Source: JARBUG01 sp035628915 (GTDB taxonomy: Bacteria > Bacillota > Sulfobacillia > Symbiobacteriales > Symbiobacteriaceae). From it: a stretch of 64,000 bases of DNA. Where the stretch lies: NCBI GenBank assembly GCA_035628915.1, contig DASPIW010000053.1:219997-283996 (forward strand), read 5' to 3'. Shown here piece by piece: positions 26,623 to 34,690 of this stretch (positions are counted from its first letter, which is position 1; every line of letters starts with the position of its first letter). The position numbers and the translations under genes are program-made. Below the pieces are notes generated by a model. The model was not told the origin of the DNA, searched no databases, and worked only from the letters and a program-made list of their open reading frames with translations.

Positions 26623-27205
26623 ACGGTTGACCTCCGCTCTTCAAATTTGCTCCGGCCTGGTAGGCTTCTACCATGACTCGGCCGTTCCCCCGGATCTCCC
26701 CTGGCTTGTTCGCTGTGCCGTACACCACGGAAGTGATGGTCACCCCGCACCACGCGGCTTCATCCCGAAACATCGCGTAGGTGTTTGCCGCGCCGGCGGT
26801 GAACGGGTTGGCATCACCGTACACCAGGGCCAGCACCAGTCTCTTTCCGCGAAGCTTGCAGATGCGTTTGCCGTGTTCGTAGTAATCCAGCCCGTACCAC
26901 CTGTCGATAAAGGCCTTGGTTTGAGCCGACGGACCGAAGCAGTAGATGGGGCAGCCAATCACGATACCGTCAGCGGCGATCAGCTTCTCGTACAGATCGA
27001 CCATGTCATCGTCCTGAATACAGCCCACGTACCCGCTGCCATGCTTGCATACGTCACAGGCCTGGCAAGGCCGTATGTTGAGATCGTTCAGGTAAACCTT
27101 TTCGACCTGGGCGCCCTCGCTCGCTGCTCCCCGGAGCACCTCGCTGACCACGATATCGGAGTTGCCACCCGGACGCGGGCTGCCGATAATCCCGAGGACT
27201 CTCAT
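26615..27205 (-). CDS. Iron-sulfur flavoprotein (flavodoxin-fold NAD(P)H/FMN oxidoreductase)
   Basis: This 196-aa flavodoxin-fold protein has the FMN phosphate loop GSPRPGGNSD (residues 8-17) and a cysteine cluster C47-x2-C50-x2-C53-x8-C62, like the [4Fe-4S] motif of archaeal-type iron-sulfur flavoproteins. Such proteins move electrons from ferredoxin or NAD(P)H to small acceptors such as O2, H2O2 or quinones. The ATG at 27205 follows AGGAGGGA. It lies 14 bases after the MATE gene and so belongs to the promoter-c operon. Its 3' end overlaps the end of giant protein B tail to tail with no terminator between. Confidence 0.85.
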   Translation of the reverse strand: MRVLGIIGSPRPGGNSDIVVSEVLRGAASEGAQVEKVYLNDLNIRPCQACDVCKHGSGYVGCIQDDDMVDLYEKLIAADGIVIGCPIYCFGPSAQTKAFIDRWYGLDYYEHGKRICKLRGKRLVLALVYGDANPFTAGAANTYAMFRDEAAWCGVTITSVVYGTANKPGEIRGNGRVMVEAYQAGANLKSGGQPST

Positions 27206-27219
27206 GACATTCCCTCCTG

Positions 27220-28536
27220 CTACACCTTGACGGCTTTCCACGCCTGACTCTGGAACCGGCCATATATCATGGCTGACCTGACGACCCAGTCGACGCCGGC
27301 GGCGAGCCAGGCCCCTGACAGCCCCCAGCCGAAAACCTTGATGAAGACGGCCGCAAGCGCCAACCGGAGGGTAATGCCCACCGTCGAGATCACAAAGAGC
27401 GGTCTTGTATCGCCCGCTCCCGACAGGGCGCCGTTCAGCGTGTAGACCAGTGCAGTGAACACCTCTGTGAAGCCGGCGATCCGCAGTGCGGTCGTGCTCA
27501 GTTCCAGCAGCGACGGATCGTTCGTGAAGAGCGCCAGATAAGGCCCCGGCCAGGCGATGAAGAACAGTCCGACCGCTCCGAGGAGGATCATGCTCAGCTT
27601 GGCTGCTTCCCGGGAGACGGCTTCAGCATCATCGGGGCGATTGGCGCCCAGGCGTTGGCCCGTCAGGGCCGCCGTCGCCATGGAAAAGCCGAAGCCCAGC
27701 GTCCAGGAGACGCTCTCGGCGGCCACGGTGATGTTCTGGGCCGCAGCCACCACGGTGCCCAGACCGTTGATCATGGCAGCATACACGATAAAGATGGCAG
27801 TACTAAACATCCGTTCTGCTGAAGCGACAGAGCCGACCCGGACGATCCGCGACACCATGTCCCAATTCACCCGAAGCAGATTTCGCCAATAGAGCCGTGC
27901 GCCGGTCTTCCGGTGGAAGAGGACAATCAGCAGGGCTGCGGCCCCCAGGATCCTGGCATAACTTGTCGCGTATCCCGCCCCATCAGTGCCCAGCGCTGGC
28001 AGGCCGAACGCTCCATACATAAAGCCGTAGGCCAACCCGGCATTGATGACATTCACGCCGATGTTGATGACCAGCGAAGTGCGCGTGTCGCCGGTCGCCC
28101 GGAGGGCGGCGGTCATCATCATCATCCAGTAGGCGGCAACCATGCCCGGCACCATCAGCCGCAGCAGCCGGGCGCCAAGCGGCACCACCTCCGGCCTGGC
28201 CCCGGCCGCCCGGATGACCCAGGGCGCCGCTGCAAAGACCGCCGCGCCCATCGCCAGGGCGAGGAGTGCCCCAAGCCAAAAGACGGTCCGGGTCGCCGGC
28301 GCAATGCGTTCATGATCGCCGGCGCCCTCCAGCCGCGCCACCATGGCGTTCACGCCGACACCGAGCCCCATGAAGAGGCCGCTCATAAACCACTGCGGGG
28401 GCTGCGTAAACCCGACGGCAGCCGTCGCAACAGTGCCGAGGTGACCGGCGAGGGCCGCACCAACCATGCCGGACAGCATGATCAGCACCTGTTCGCCGAT
28501 CACCGGCCATGCCAGTCGGATGAGCTCCTTACGCAT
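27220..28536 (-). CDS. MATE family efflux transporter
   Basis: This 438-aa inner-membrane exporter of about 12 helices has the two-fold MATE layout: GEQVLIMLSGMVGAALAGHLG in the first helices and TAALTGQRLGANRPDDAE starting the second half. MATE proteins extrude cationic drugs or metabolites using Na+ or H+ gradients. GGAGG lies upstream of the ATG. A 15-codon leader ORF overlaps the start (28529-28576). The gene sits behind promoter copy c, directly downstream of LAL regulator 2, and is followed by the Fe-S flavoprotein. Confidence 0.92.
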   Translation of the reverse strand: MRKELIRLAWPVIGEQVLIMLSGMVGAALAGHLGTVATAAVGFTQPPQWFMSGLFMGLGVGVNAMVARLEGAGDHERIAPATRTVFWLGALLALAMGAAVFAAAPWVIRAAGARPEVVPLGARLLRLMVPGMVAAYWMMMMTAALRATGDTRTSLVINIGVNVINAGLAYGFMYGAFGLPALGTDGAGYATSYARILGAAALLIVLFHRKTGARLYWRNLLRVNWDMVSRIVRVGSVASAERMFSTAIFIVYAAMINGLGTVVAAAQNITVAAESVSWTLGFGFSMATAALTGQRLGANRPDDAEAVSREAAKLSMILLGAVGLFFIAWPGPYLALFTNDPSLLELSTTALRIAGFTEVFTALVYTLNGALSGAGDTRPLFVISTVGITLRLALAAVFIKVFGWGLSGAWLAAGVDWVVRSAMIYGRFQSQAWKAVKV

Positions 28537-28576
28537 ATGGCGCAGTCCTCCGCGCCCATCGAGATTGACCGGACAC
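28529..28576 (-). CDS. Possible 15-codon leader ORF before the MATE gene
   Basis: A GTG preceded by AGGGAGG at 8 bases opens MSGQSRWARRTAPYA and stops 8 bases inside the MATE gene. The DNA from the -10 box through this GTG and four further codons resembles the same part of the DUF2231 gene at promoter a (AAGGAGGCAATCCAC-GTG-TTCGGT versus AGGGAGGAATTGCAC-GTG-TCCGGT). It therefore looks like the residual 5' end of a lost DUF2231 copy, now serving as leader. Confidence 0.4.
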   Translation of the reverse strand: MSGQSRWARRTAPYA

Positions 28577-28610
28577 GTGCAATTCCTCCCTATCGAGTTG
28601 AGTCATGCCC

Positions 28611-28658
28611 AGTCTACCTGCCATGGGGTTGTAGCCGGATCACACAAAAGTCGTAGCC
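28611..28658 (-). promoter_or_regulatory. LAL-type activator promoter, copy c
   Basis: On the minus strand: GGCTACGAC, 13 bases, GGCTACAAC, 11 bases, TAGACT. Spacing is identical to copies a and b. It drives the MATE exporter and Fe-S flavoprotein genes and lies directly after LAL regulator 2, which is the obvious candidate activator. Confidence 0.72.
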
Positions 28659-28687
28659 GGGGTCACATCTTTGCGTGCCCCGGCTAC
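28653..28687 (-). terminator. Terminator of LAL regulator 2, overlapping promoter copy c
   Basis: GTAGCCGGGG and CCCCGGCTAC form a perfect 10-bp stem. On the minus strand it is followed by GACTTTTGTG. As at copy a, the distal arm contains the first activator repeat. A third, isolated copy of the hairpin is at 40194-40228. Confidence 0.7.
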
Positions 28688-28695
28688 CTACAACT

Positions 28696-31311
28696 CTATA
28701 GCAACCCCAGTTCGCGTGCCCGCACCAGCGCCTGTGTCCGGTGGTTGACCCCCAGCTTCCCGAAAATGTTGGAGATGTGCCGCTTCACCGTACCTTCCGA
28801 GATATAGAGCCGTGCCCCGATTTCGGGATTCGTCATGCCCCCGGCAATCAGCCCCAGCACCTCCCGTTCCCGATCTGTCAGAGCTTCGGCCAGATGCTGC
28901 TCCACGGACCTGGCCGGCGGAGGGGCGCCCCCGAGGAGCCCGGATGCGTAGGCGTGACCGGCGGCCTGCAACAGCCTGACCATGGGCGGCCCTTCATCCA
29001 GGAAGATCCGGACGTAGCCCTCGGGCTCTGCCACGGCAAGCGCCTCGCTGAGCAGGGTCACGGCCGCCTTCCGGTCGCCGGCGGCATCGGCGGCCAGCGC
29101 CTCCAGGGCCGTGGCCTCCAGCCAGTTCGCCATGCGCCCGCTCGCCCGGGCGGTCGCTGCCTGCCGGGAGAGCACATCCCTGGCCTCCGGCGCCCGGCCC
29201 CGGACCAGCAGCAGCCGCGCCCGGATGATCTGCTCCTGCTCATACAGAGTTGCCACGGAAGGGTCTACCCCGGGCAGACGCTCCTCCGCCCAGGCCACGG
29301 CTGCCCCTCCCTGCGCCACATGCCACTGCACGGCGCAGGCTGTCAGGGCGAGCTCCGGGCCCAACCCCACCTGGTGGCGGGACACGTGCGCCATGGCTTC
29401 ATCCAGACTGCGCCGGAGGGCCCGAAAGTCACCGCGAGCCCCCTGGAGCCGCGCCAGGCTTATGTAGGCACGTGCAATCCCTTTGGGGGCGTACCCCCCT
29501 CGCACCCGTTCCAGGGCCTCTTGCAGGCAGCGTTCGGCCTCCGCCATGTCGCCCTGCTCCCGTAGCAGTTCACCGAGTGCGGAAAGCACGGGGCTGCTCA
29601 CGTGATTTCGCCGGCCGCTGTGCTCGTCGGACCAGCGCAGGGCCACCCGCAGCAGCTCTACGGCCTCATGAAGCCTGCCGCGGGCGGCCAGCACTTCGGC
29701 GTGCGCCACCCGCGCGAAAACACCGAGGGAGATGTTGCCGGATTCATGGCCCGCCTGTTCCGCCATGAGGCACAACCGGCAGGCATGATCCAAGTCGCCG
29801 GTCATGTGGCTGCAGGAGGCCAGGGTAAACGCCACGGTGCCCCGAACACCCCAGTCCGCGGGCGCCAGCAGTTGCATCGCTTCATGCCCGCAGGCGAGAG
29901 CGCGGCGAAAATCATTGGTCAATAGGGCCCGATAGGCGTGGACCGCCGCGACCTGTCCGAGTAAATGGTCCCCGTTCCCGAGTCCCGACGCCTTCGCTGC
30001 AGCGGAATCCGCCAGACGGCCGGCTTCCGCCGTGTCTCCCGTGAGCGCCCTTGTCCACGCCTGGTGGATGATCAGCCAGGGGTGGTCGGCTAGAACCGCC
30101 GGGGGCAGTTGGGCCAGGTAGTGCTGCAGCATGGCGATCTCCCCGTGGAAAAACAGCTTGTCAGCGGCGCTCCTTTCGATGACGCGTGCGGCAAGCTCGG
30201 GGGCGCCTGCTGCCAGCGCATAGGGGATGGCCTCGGCATCCAGCCCATGTTGTTCGAACCATTCGGCGGCCCTGAGCTGTAGTAGAGCGGCCCGGTCCGG
30301 AGCCAGACGGGACCGGAGTACGTCCCGGAAGAGATGGTGGTACCGGTACCAGCAGCGCCGGTCGTCCAGCAGAACCAGGAAGAGATTCTGCTGCTCCAGC
30401 CCCTCCAGCATCGCCTGCCCGCCTTCAACGCCCGTGAGAGCTTCGCACAAGGGGCCGCTGAGACGGTCCAACACGGACGTCTCCAGCAGAAACCGGAGCC
30501 GGTCGGGCGGCTGGCGGCTGAGCACTTCGTCCATCAGGTAGTCTAGAACGAAGCGGTGACTGCCGGTGAATCCCTCCACGAACGCCTGGGGGCGTTCCGT
30601 GTTCTGCACCGCCAGGGCCGCCAGCTGGAGCCCGGCAATCCAGCCTTCCGTGCGGGCCGCCAGAGCCTGCACCTGCAGGTCCTGCAGGTCGAGGCCCATG
30701 CAGTCGTGCAGGAACGCGGCTGCCTCAATGGGTGTAAACCGGAGGTCGGCAGTGCGAATCTCCGTCAGCTGGTCACGGACCCGCATCCGCGCAAGCGGCA
30801 GGGGCGGGTCGGAGCGGGTCAACATGACCAGGCGCAGCCCGGGGGGCAGTGACTCCAGCAGCGTCGCCAGCCCGGCGTGAACGGAATCGGCCGTAATGAC
30901 GTGATAGTCATCCAGCACAAGCGTCAGTCTGCCATCCATGCGGGCCAACTCGCCCACGATGAGGCCGGGGACTTCCGCAAGGGCCGGCGGCCCTTGCGAC
31001 TGGAACAGGTCCAGTACGTCCTGCCCGAAGTCCGGCCTGACCCGGCGGATGGCCGCGATCAAGTGCCGCCAGAACGCCGCAGGGTCGTTTTCGCTCTGAT
31101 CCAGCGACAGCCAGGCGGCAGGCCGGGGGCATGCGGCCAGCCACTCGCTGATCAGCGTCGTCTTGCCTGCCCCGGCCGGCGCCGCGACCAGCGTCAACGG
31201 GCGGTGTTTCCCGGCCTCCAGACGCTCCAGCAGCCGGTCTCGGACAACCCGGCGAACTCTTGGGACAGGGATGAAAAGCTTGGTCGCCAACAACGGCGTA
31301 TAGTCATTCAC
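28696..31311 (-). CDS. LAL-family (MalT-like) ATP-dependent LuxR regulator 2
   Basis: This 871-aa protein is a close paralogue of the regulator at 14111-16720 along its whole length. The P-loop is APAGAGKTT near residue 44, the Walker B region LTLVLDDYH, the middle is TPR-like, and the C-terminal HTH contains LTDREREVLGLIAGGMTN and GTVKRHISNIFGKL. The GTG start (GAGGG upstream) aligns exactly with the ATG of regulator 1. The near-identical HTH helices imply that both can bind the same operator, so cross-regulation of promoters a, b and c is likely. It is divergent from the histidine kinase gene. Confidence 0.9.
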   Translation of the reverse strand: MNDYTPLLATKLFIPVPRVRRVVRDRLLERLEAGKHRPLTLVAAPAGAGKTTLISEWLAACPRPAAWLSLDQSENDPAAFWRHLIAAIRRVRPDFGQDVLDLFQSQGPPALAEVPGLIVGELARMDGRLTLVLDDYHVITADSVHAGLATLLESLPPGLRLVMLTRSDPPLPLARMRVRDQLTEIRTADLRFTPIEAAAFLHDCMGLDLQDLQVQALAARTEGWIAGLQLAALAVQNTERPQAFVEGFTGSHRFVLDYLMDEVLSRQPPDRLRFLLETSVLDRLSGPLCEALTGVEGGQAMLEGLEQQNLFLVLLDDRRCWYRYHHLFRDVLRSRLAPDRAALLQLRAAEWFEQHGLDAEAIPYALAAGAPELAARVIERSAADKLFFHGEIAMLQHYLAQLPPAVLADHPWLIIHQAWTRALTGDTAEAGRLADSAAAKASGLGNGDHLLGQVAAVHAYRALLTNDFRRALACGHEAMQLLAPADWGVRGTVAFTLASCSHMTGDLDHACRLCLMAEQAGHESGNISLGVFARVAHAEVLAARGRLHEAVELLRVALRWSDEHSGRRNHVSSPVLSALGELLREQGDMAEAERCLQEALERVRGGYAPKGIARAYISLARLQGARGDFRALRRSLDEAMAHVSRHQVGLGPELALTACAVQWHVAQGGAAVAWAEERLPGVDPSVATLYEQEQIIRARLLLVRGRAPEARDVLSRQAATARASGRMANWLEATALEALAADAAGDRKAAVTLLSEALAVAEPEGYVRIFLDEGPPMVRLLQAAGHAYASGLLGGAPPPARSVEQHLAEALTDREREVLGLIAGGMTNPEIGARLYISEGTVKRHISNIFGKLGVNHRTQALVRARELGLL

Positions 31312-31350
31312 TGCATCGCCCTCTTCCAGCCCGGTGCGTAGACCGGTGGT

Positions 31351-31370
31351 ACAGAAAGTTCGTTCTACAA
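31351..31370 (-). promoter_or_regulatory. Conserved box upstream of LAL regulator 2
   Basis: On the minus strand TTGTAGAACGAACTTTCTGT, matching the box upstream of LAL regulator 1 (16761-16780). It probably belongs to the regulators' own promoter. Confidence 0.4.
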
Positions 31371-31375
31371 GAAAA

Positions 31376-31400
31376 TCCGGCGCACCTTCAATGCGCCGGA
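31376..31400. promoter_or_regulatory. 9-bp inverted repeat between LAL 2 and the histidine kinase
   Basis: TCCGGCGCA and TGCGCCGGA are separated by 7 bases in the divergent intergenic region. This has no counterpart upstream of LAL regulator 1, so it may be an operator for the kinase/regulator operon or for LAL 2 specifically. Confidence 0.35.
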
Positions 31401-31535
31401 TGCTGACGACGATGTTGGGGATTCGTCGATGGTCATTTGGGCTGACGGCAAACAGTACCTTTCCGGCATGTGCACCGCCCCTGCCAGAACGTATACTTAG
31501 CAAACCGACACCAGTCTGCGCGAAAGAGGTGTCTT

Positions 31536-33149
31536 GTGCCGCGAAAACTCAGCATTCAATTAATGGCCGGCATTACTTTGACCCTGGTGCTCATGCTCGG
31601 TTCAAACCTCTGGCTGGCCTGGCGCCAGCAGCAGCGGGACATTGAGCTGGAAATGCACGGCAAGGCCCGGGTAATCACCGAGCAACTTACAGCAACACGG
31701 CTCTTCATGGCGCGGAATCAAGACCGGATCAACTTCGATCGTGCGGGCCACTTTGAGTTCAAAGGGCTTAACCCAGCCGCTGTAGGTCGGGGCGTCGGCG
31801 TCATCTTCGGCGAACTGACTGATGCCCGGCTCAAGCAGACTCGGCTCAACGTCCGCCGTCCGGAGAACGAACCGGACGAGTTCGAACGGGAAGCGCTGGC
31901 CCGTTTTCAAGCCGATCCCGATTTGAACGAATTCTTCATGCAGGTTAAGGAAAATGGCAAGCCGGTCTTCCGGTATGCCGTGCCTCTGAAAATCGAAGCA
32001 GAATGCCTTCGCTGCCACGGTGGATCGGTGGGTGAACTCGATATCGCTGGCTACCCCAAGGAAGGCTACCAGTTGGGGGACAACGGCGGTGCCATCAGCG
32101 TAGCCCTCCCCATGGAACAGGCCATCGCCCAACTGCAGCGCCGCGCCGCCGGTCAGGTGTGGGTAATCGTCCTCGTGACGCTTGCCTCTCTTTCGGTCAT
32201 CTGGTGGCTCTCCCGAACCCTGGTCACCAAACCGCTCGGGCACCTGGCGGCCCTTGCTACCCGCATGGGTGAAGGCGATCTGAACCTTTCTCCGCCAGAT
32301 CTGTCCGAGTTGTCGGGCAGTGAGGAACTATCGATAGTGGGAGAGAACCTTGGTTCTATGGCCCGAAATCTTCGGGAAATGTATGGCAACCTGGAGCAGA
32401 AGGTGGCTGAGCGCACCCGTGACCTCGAAGCCGCCAACCAGGTACAGTCGCAGTTCCTGCAAACGGTCAGCCACGAGTTACGCACCCCATTGACGTCCAT
32501 TATCGCGTTCACCGAACTGCTGCGAAAACAAGCGACAGGGCGCGAGTTGGAATACCTGGATGACGTGCTGGACAGCAGTCGCCGGCTTCTCGCAACGGTG
32601 AATAACCTCTTGGATTTAAACCGGCTTCGGGCCGGGAGGGTGGAACTCTTCACCGACCTGCTAGAGTTGCCGCCGATTTTGACCGCCGTGGAACGGACGC
32701 TCCGGCCCCTGGCCGACCAGAAGCAGATCCGGATGGAGATCAGCGTAGTTCCCGGGCTTCCGCTGGTGTTGATCGACCCCCACCGCGTCACCCAGATCCT
32801 GCTCAACATCGTCGGCAACGCCATCAAATTCACCCCCGACGGCGGACACGTCGTCATTACAGCAGCACATGGCGGCGGTCATGTTGTCGTCTCGGTGGAA
32901 GACAACGGTCCGGGCGTCGCACACGAGCACCGGGAGACCATCTTCTTCGCCTTCCGCCGGATCGAGTCATCGGGCGCCCAACACCAGGGCAGTGGGCTCG
33001 GGCTTGCCATTGCCCGAGAACTGGTCGAGCTCCATGGTGGGCGCATTTGGGTAACCGATGCCCCCGGAGGGGGCTGTCGATTCCGCTTTACCCTCCCTGA
33101 GGCCCGGTCATTCGCAGAAGAGGAGGATGCCCCTCATGCCAGCGACTAA
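31536..33149 (+). CDS. Sensor histidine kinase with heme-binding DUF3365 (Tll0287-like) sensor
   Basis: This 537-aa membrane kinase has a first helix at about residues 9-29, an extracytoplasmic sensor to about 205 with a c-type heme motif C157-LR-C160-H161, a second helix (about 207-226), a HAMP-like linker, a coiled coil, a HisKA domain with phospho-His in SHELRTPLTS (H313), and an HATPase domain with NIVGNAIKFTPDGG, DNGPGVA and GSGLGLAIA. Covalent heme outside the membrane suits redox, O2, NO or nitrite sensing. GTG at 31536 is chosen for its AAAGAGGTG site. It overlaps its response regulator by 14 bases and precedes the nitrate/nitrite operon, its likely target. Confidence 0.85.
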   Translation: MPRKLSIQLMAGITLTLVLMLGSNLWLAWRQQQRDIELEMHGKARVITEQLTATRLFMARNQDRINFDRAGHFEFKGLNPAAVGRGVGVIFGELTDARLKQTRLNVRRPENEPDEFEREALARFQADPDLNEFFMQVKENGKPVFRYAVPLKIEAECLRCHGGSVGELDIAGYPKEGYQLGDNGGAISVALPMEQAIAQLQRRAAGQVWVIVLVTLASLSVIWWLSRTLVTKPLGHLAALATRMGEGDLNLSPPDLSELSGSEELSIVGENLGSMARNLREMYGNLEQKVAERTRDLEAANQVQSQFLQTVSHELRTPLTSIIAFTELLRKQATGRELEYLDDVLDSSRRLLATVNNLLDLNRLRAGRVELFTDLLELPPILTAVERTLRPLADQKQIRMEISVVPGLPLVLIDPHRVTQILLNIVGNAIKFTPDGGHVVITAAHGGGHVVVSVEDNGPGVAHEHRETIFFAFRRIESSGAQHQGSGLGLAIARELVELHGGRIWVTDAPGGGCRFRFTLPEARSFAEEEDAPHASD

Positions 33150-33831
33150 GCGAGTACTCGTGGCCGATGACGATCCCAAGATCCTGAAGGTCGTGGGTGA
33201 GGCCCTGCGGCTGGAGGGCTACTCTGTCACCACAGCCACGAACGGTGCCACGGCTTTGCAGCTCTGCCGGTCACAGAACCCCCACCTCCTGGTTCTCGAC
33301 GTGATGATGCCTGAGATGGATGGGCTCGATGTCTGCTCACGCCTGCGAGCCATGAACTCGCAGATCCCGATCCTCATCCTTTCCGCCCGTGCCGATGAAT
33401 CCGACCGGGTAGTCGGTTTCCGGCTTGGTGCCGATGATTATCTGGTTAAGCCATTCAGCATCTCCGAGCTGATCCTCCGTGTCAAGGCGATCTTGCGACG
33501 GGTCCAGCATGATACTCCGGCAACTACGGGTGACCGGGTCTACGCCGGTGAACTGGAAATGGACCGTACGACCCGCCAGACGGTGGTGCGGGGCCAGGCG
33601 ATCAACTTGACTCCCCGGGAGTTCGAACTGCTTTGGTTGCTTTCATCGCACGCCGGGCAGGTCTTTGCAAGGGAGTCTCTGCTTGAGCTCATCTGGAAAA
33701 GCGATTACGAGGGAGATCCTTCTGTGGTGGCCGTTTACATTCGCCGTCTGCGGGAACGGATCGAACGGAACCCGGGCGAACCGGATCATCTGAAGACCGT
33801 TTGGGGGATCGGGTACAAATTTGAACCATAG
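33136..33831 (+). CDS. OmpR/PhoB-family response regulator
   Basis: This 231-aa regulator has a receiver domain with acidic pocket D11-D12-D13, phospho-acceptor D55 in VLDVMMPEMDG and the conserved lysine in YLVKPF, followed by a winged-helix DNA-binding domain (LTPREFELLWLLSSH; VVAVYIRRLRERIE; VWGIGYKFE). The second of two ATGs is chosen because GAGGAGG is 9 bases upstream; the first directly abuts that site. It overlaps the kinase gene, so the two are coupled. Its likely target is the promoter of the nap-nrf genes starting at 34007. Confidence 0.9.
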   Translation: MPATKRVLVADDDPKILKVVGEALRLEGYSVTTATNGATALQLCRSQNPHLLVLDVMMPEMDGLDVCSRLRAMNSQIPILILSARADESDRVVGFRLGADDYLVKPFSISELILRVKAILRRVQHDTPATTGDRVYAGELEMDRTTRQTVVRGQAINLTPREFELLWLLSSHAGQVFARESLLELIWKSDYEGDPSVVAVYIRRLRERIERNPGEPDHLKTVWGIGYKFEP

Positions 33832-33939
33832 ACCTCCGAATCAGGTCTATGATCACACACCAATAAAGGACAAACCTTGTGGTTTTAATCTTTTATTAAT
33901 GACCCTGAAAACTAGCTTAAAGCATTGGTTGTTACGCTT

Positions 33940-33974
33940 GCCCTGTGCTGCGCCCCGCAGCCAGGGCCTTTTTT
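33940..33974 (+). terminator. Intrinsic terminator/possible attenuator just before the nap genes
   Basis: GCCCTG and CAGGGC form the outer stem and CTGCG/CGCAG the inner one around a CCC loop, followed by CTTTTTT. It is only 21 bases before the GGAGGT of the first nap gene, so any promoter for nap must lie upstream of it (in the AT-rich 33850-33935 stretch) or be squeezed between. It may therefore end the kinase-regulator mRNA, act as a conditional attenuator in the nap leader, or both. Confidence 0.75.
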
Positions 33975-34006
33975 GTTCGTGATTTAACTTGCATGGAGGT
34001 ATGCTC

Positions 34007-34447
34007 ATGCGCAGACCTGTCCTTCTCGGCTTGATGGCTGGTGTTGTCTTGATCGCGGGCGCCATTCTGTTTGGTCCCGGCGCCATCAAGGCGGCGGGAG
34101 CCGAACCCGCCACGTGCGGCAGTTGTCACGTCATGGAGTCCAAAGTACATTCCTTTCAGAACTCCGATTCCATCCACAAGTCCGAGATCAGTTGCAGCGA
34201 CTGCCACTTGCCGACCGGCATGGAAGGCCTGGTCGAGAAGTACAAGACCGGCTTCCGCCACATCATGACCAATATGAAGGGCGAGGCTCCCGCTGAACTG
34301 CGGCTCCGTCCCTCCGATCGGGAATGGGTGGTCGCCAATTGCGTGCGCTGCCACAAGGAAGAGGAGCACATCAAGGAGGTCGGCAAGACCGCCTGCCTGA
34401 CCTGCCATTCGACCAACCCCCATGGCGACAGGGGTGTCCAGAAATGA
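34007..34447 (+). CDS. Tetraheme c-type cytochrome, NapC/NrfH family
   Basis: This 146-aa quinol-oxidising cytochrome has one N-terminal membrane anchor and four CXXCH sites (CGSCH, CSDCH, CVRCH, CLTCH). It would take electrons from menaquinol and pass them to NapA. The third ATG in the frame is chosen, with GGAGGT 7 bases upstream. It overlaps napD by the ATGA pattern. It is NrfH-sized rather than the longer enterobacterial NapC; a second NrfH-like gene stands before nrfA, so the two branches have their own donors. Confidence 0.88.
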   Translation: MRRPVLLGLMAGVVLIAGAILFGPGAIKAAGAEPATCGSCHVMESKVHSFQNSDSIHKSEISCSDCHLPTGMEGLVEKYKTGFRHIMTNMKGEAPAELRLRPSDREWVVANCVRCHKEEEHIKEVGKTACLTCHSTNPHGDRGVQK

Positions 34448-34677
34448 TCATCTCCGGCCTTGTGATCGATGTCGCTCCCGATGCCGGTGCGAGCGCTCTG
34501 GCGGCCCTGCAGAGACGCTCCTGGGTGGCACGGGTAGAAGGACCGGTCTCGCCAGGCCGCCTGGTTGCCGTCGTCACAGCCGAGGACAACAGCGCCCTGG
34601 ATGCTTTGATGGACGACATGCTGACCACCCCTGGCATCATCGGCGTCAGTCCTGCCTTTATTCATTTCGACGCGTGA
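34444..34677 (+). CDS. napD: Nitrate reductase chaperone NapD
   Basis: This 77-aa ferredoxin-fold chaperone binds the Tat signal of NapA and delays export until the Mo cofactor is in place. It begins MIISGLVIDV, as is typical, and ends with the GVSPAFIHFD strand. The start overlaps the preceding stop by ATGA. Its position directly before napA supports the assignment, which is otherwise based on a short and divergent family. Confidence 0.85.
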   Translation: MIISGLVIDVAPDAGASALAALQRRSWVARVEGPVSPGRLVAVVTAEDNSALDALMDDMLTTPGIIGVSPAFIHFDA

Positions 34678-34690
34678 AGGAGTGCTCCCC

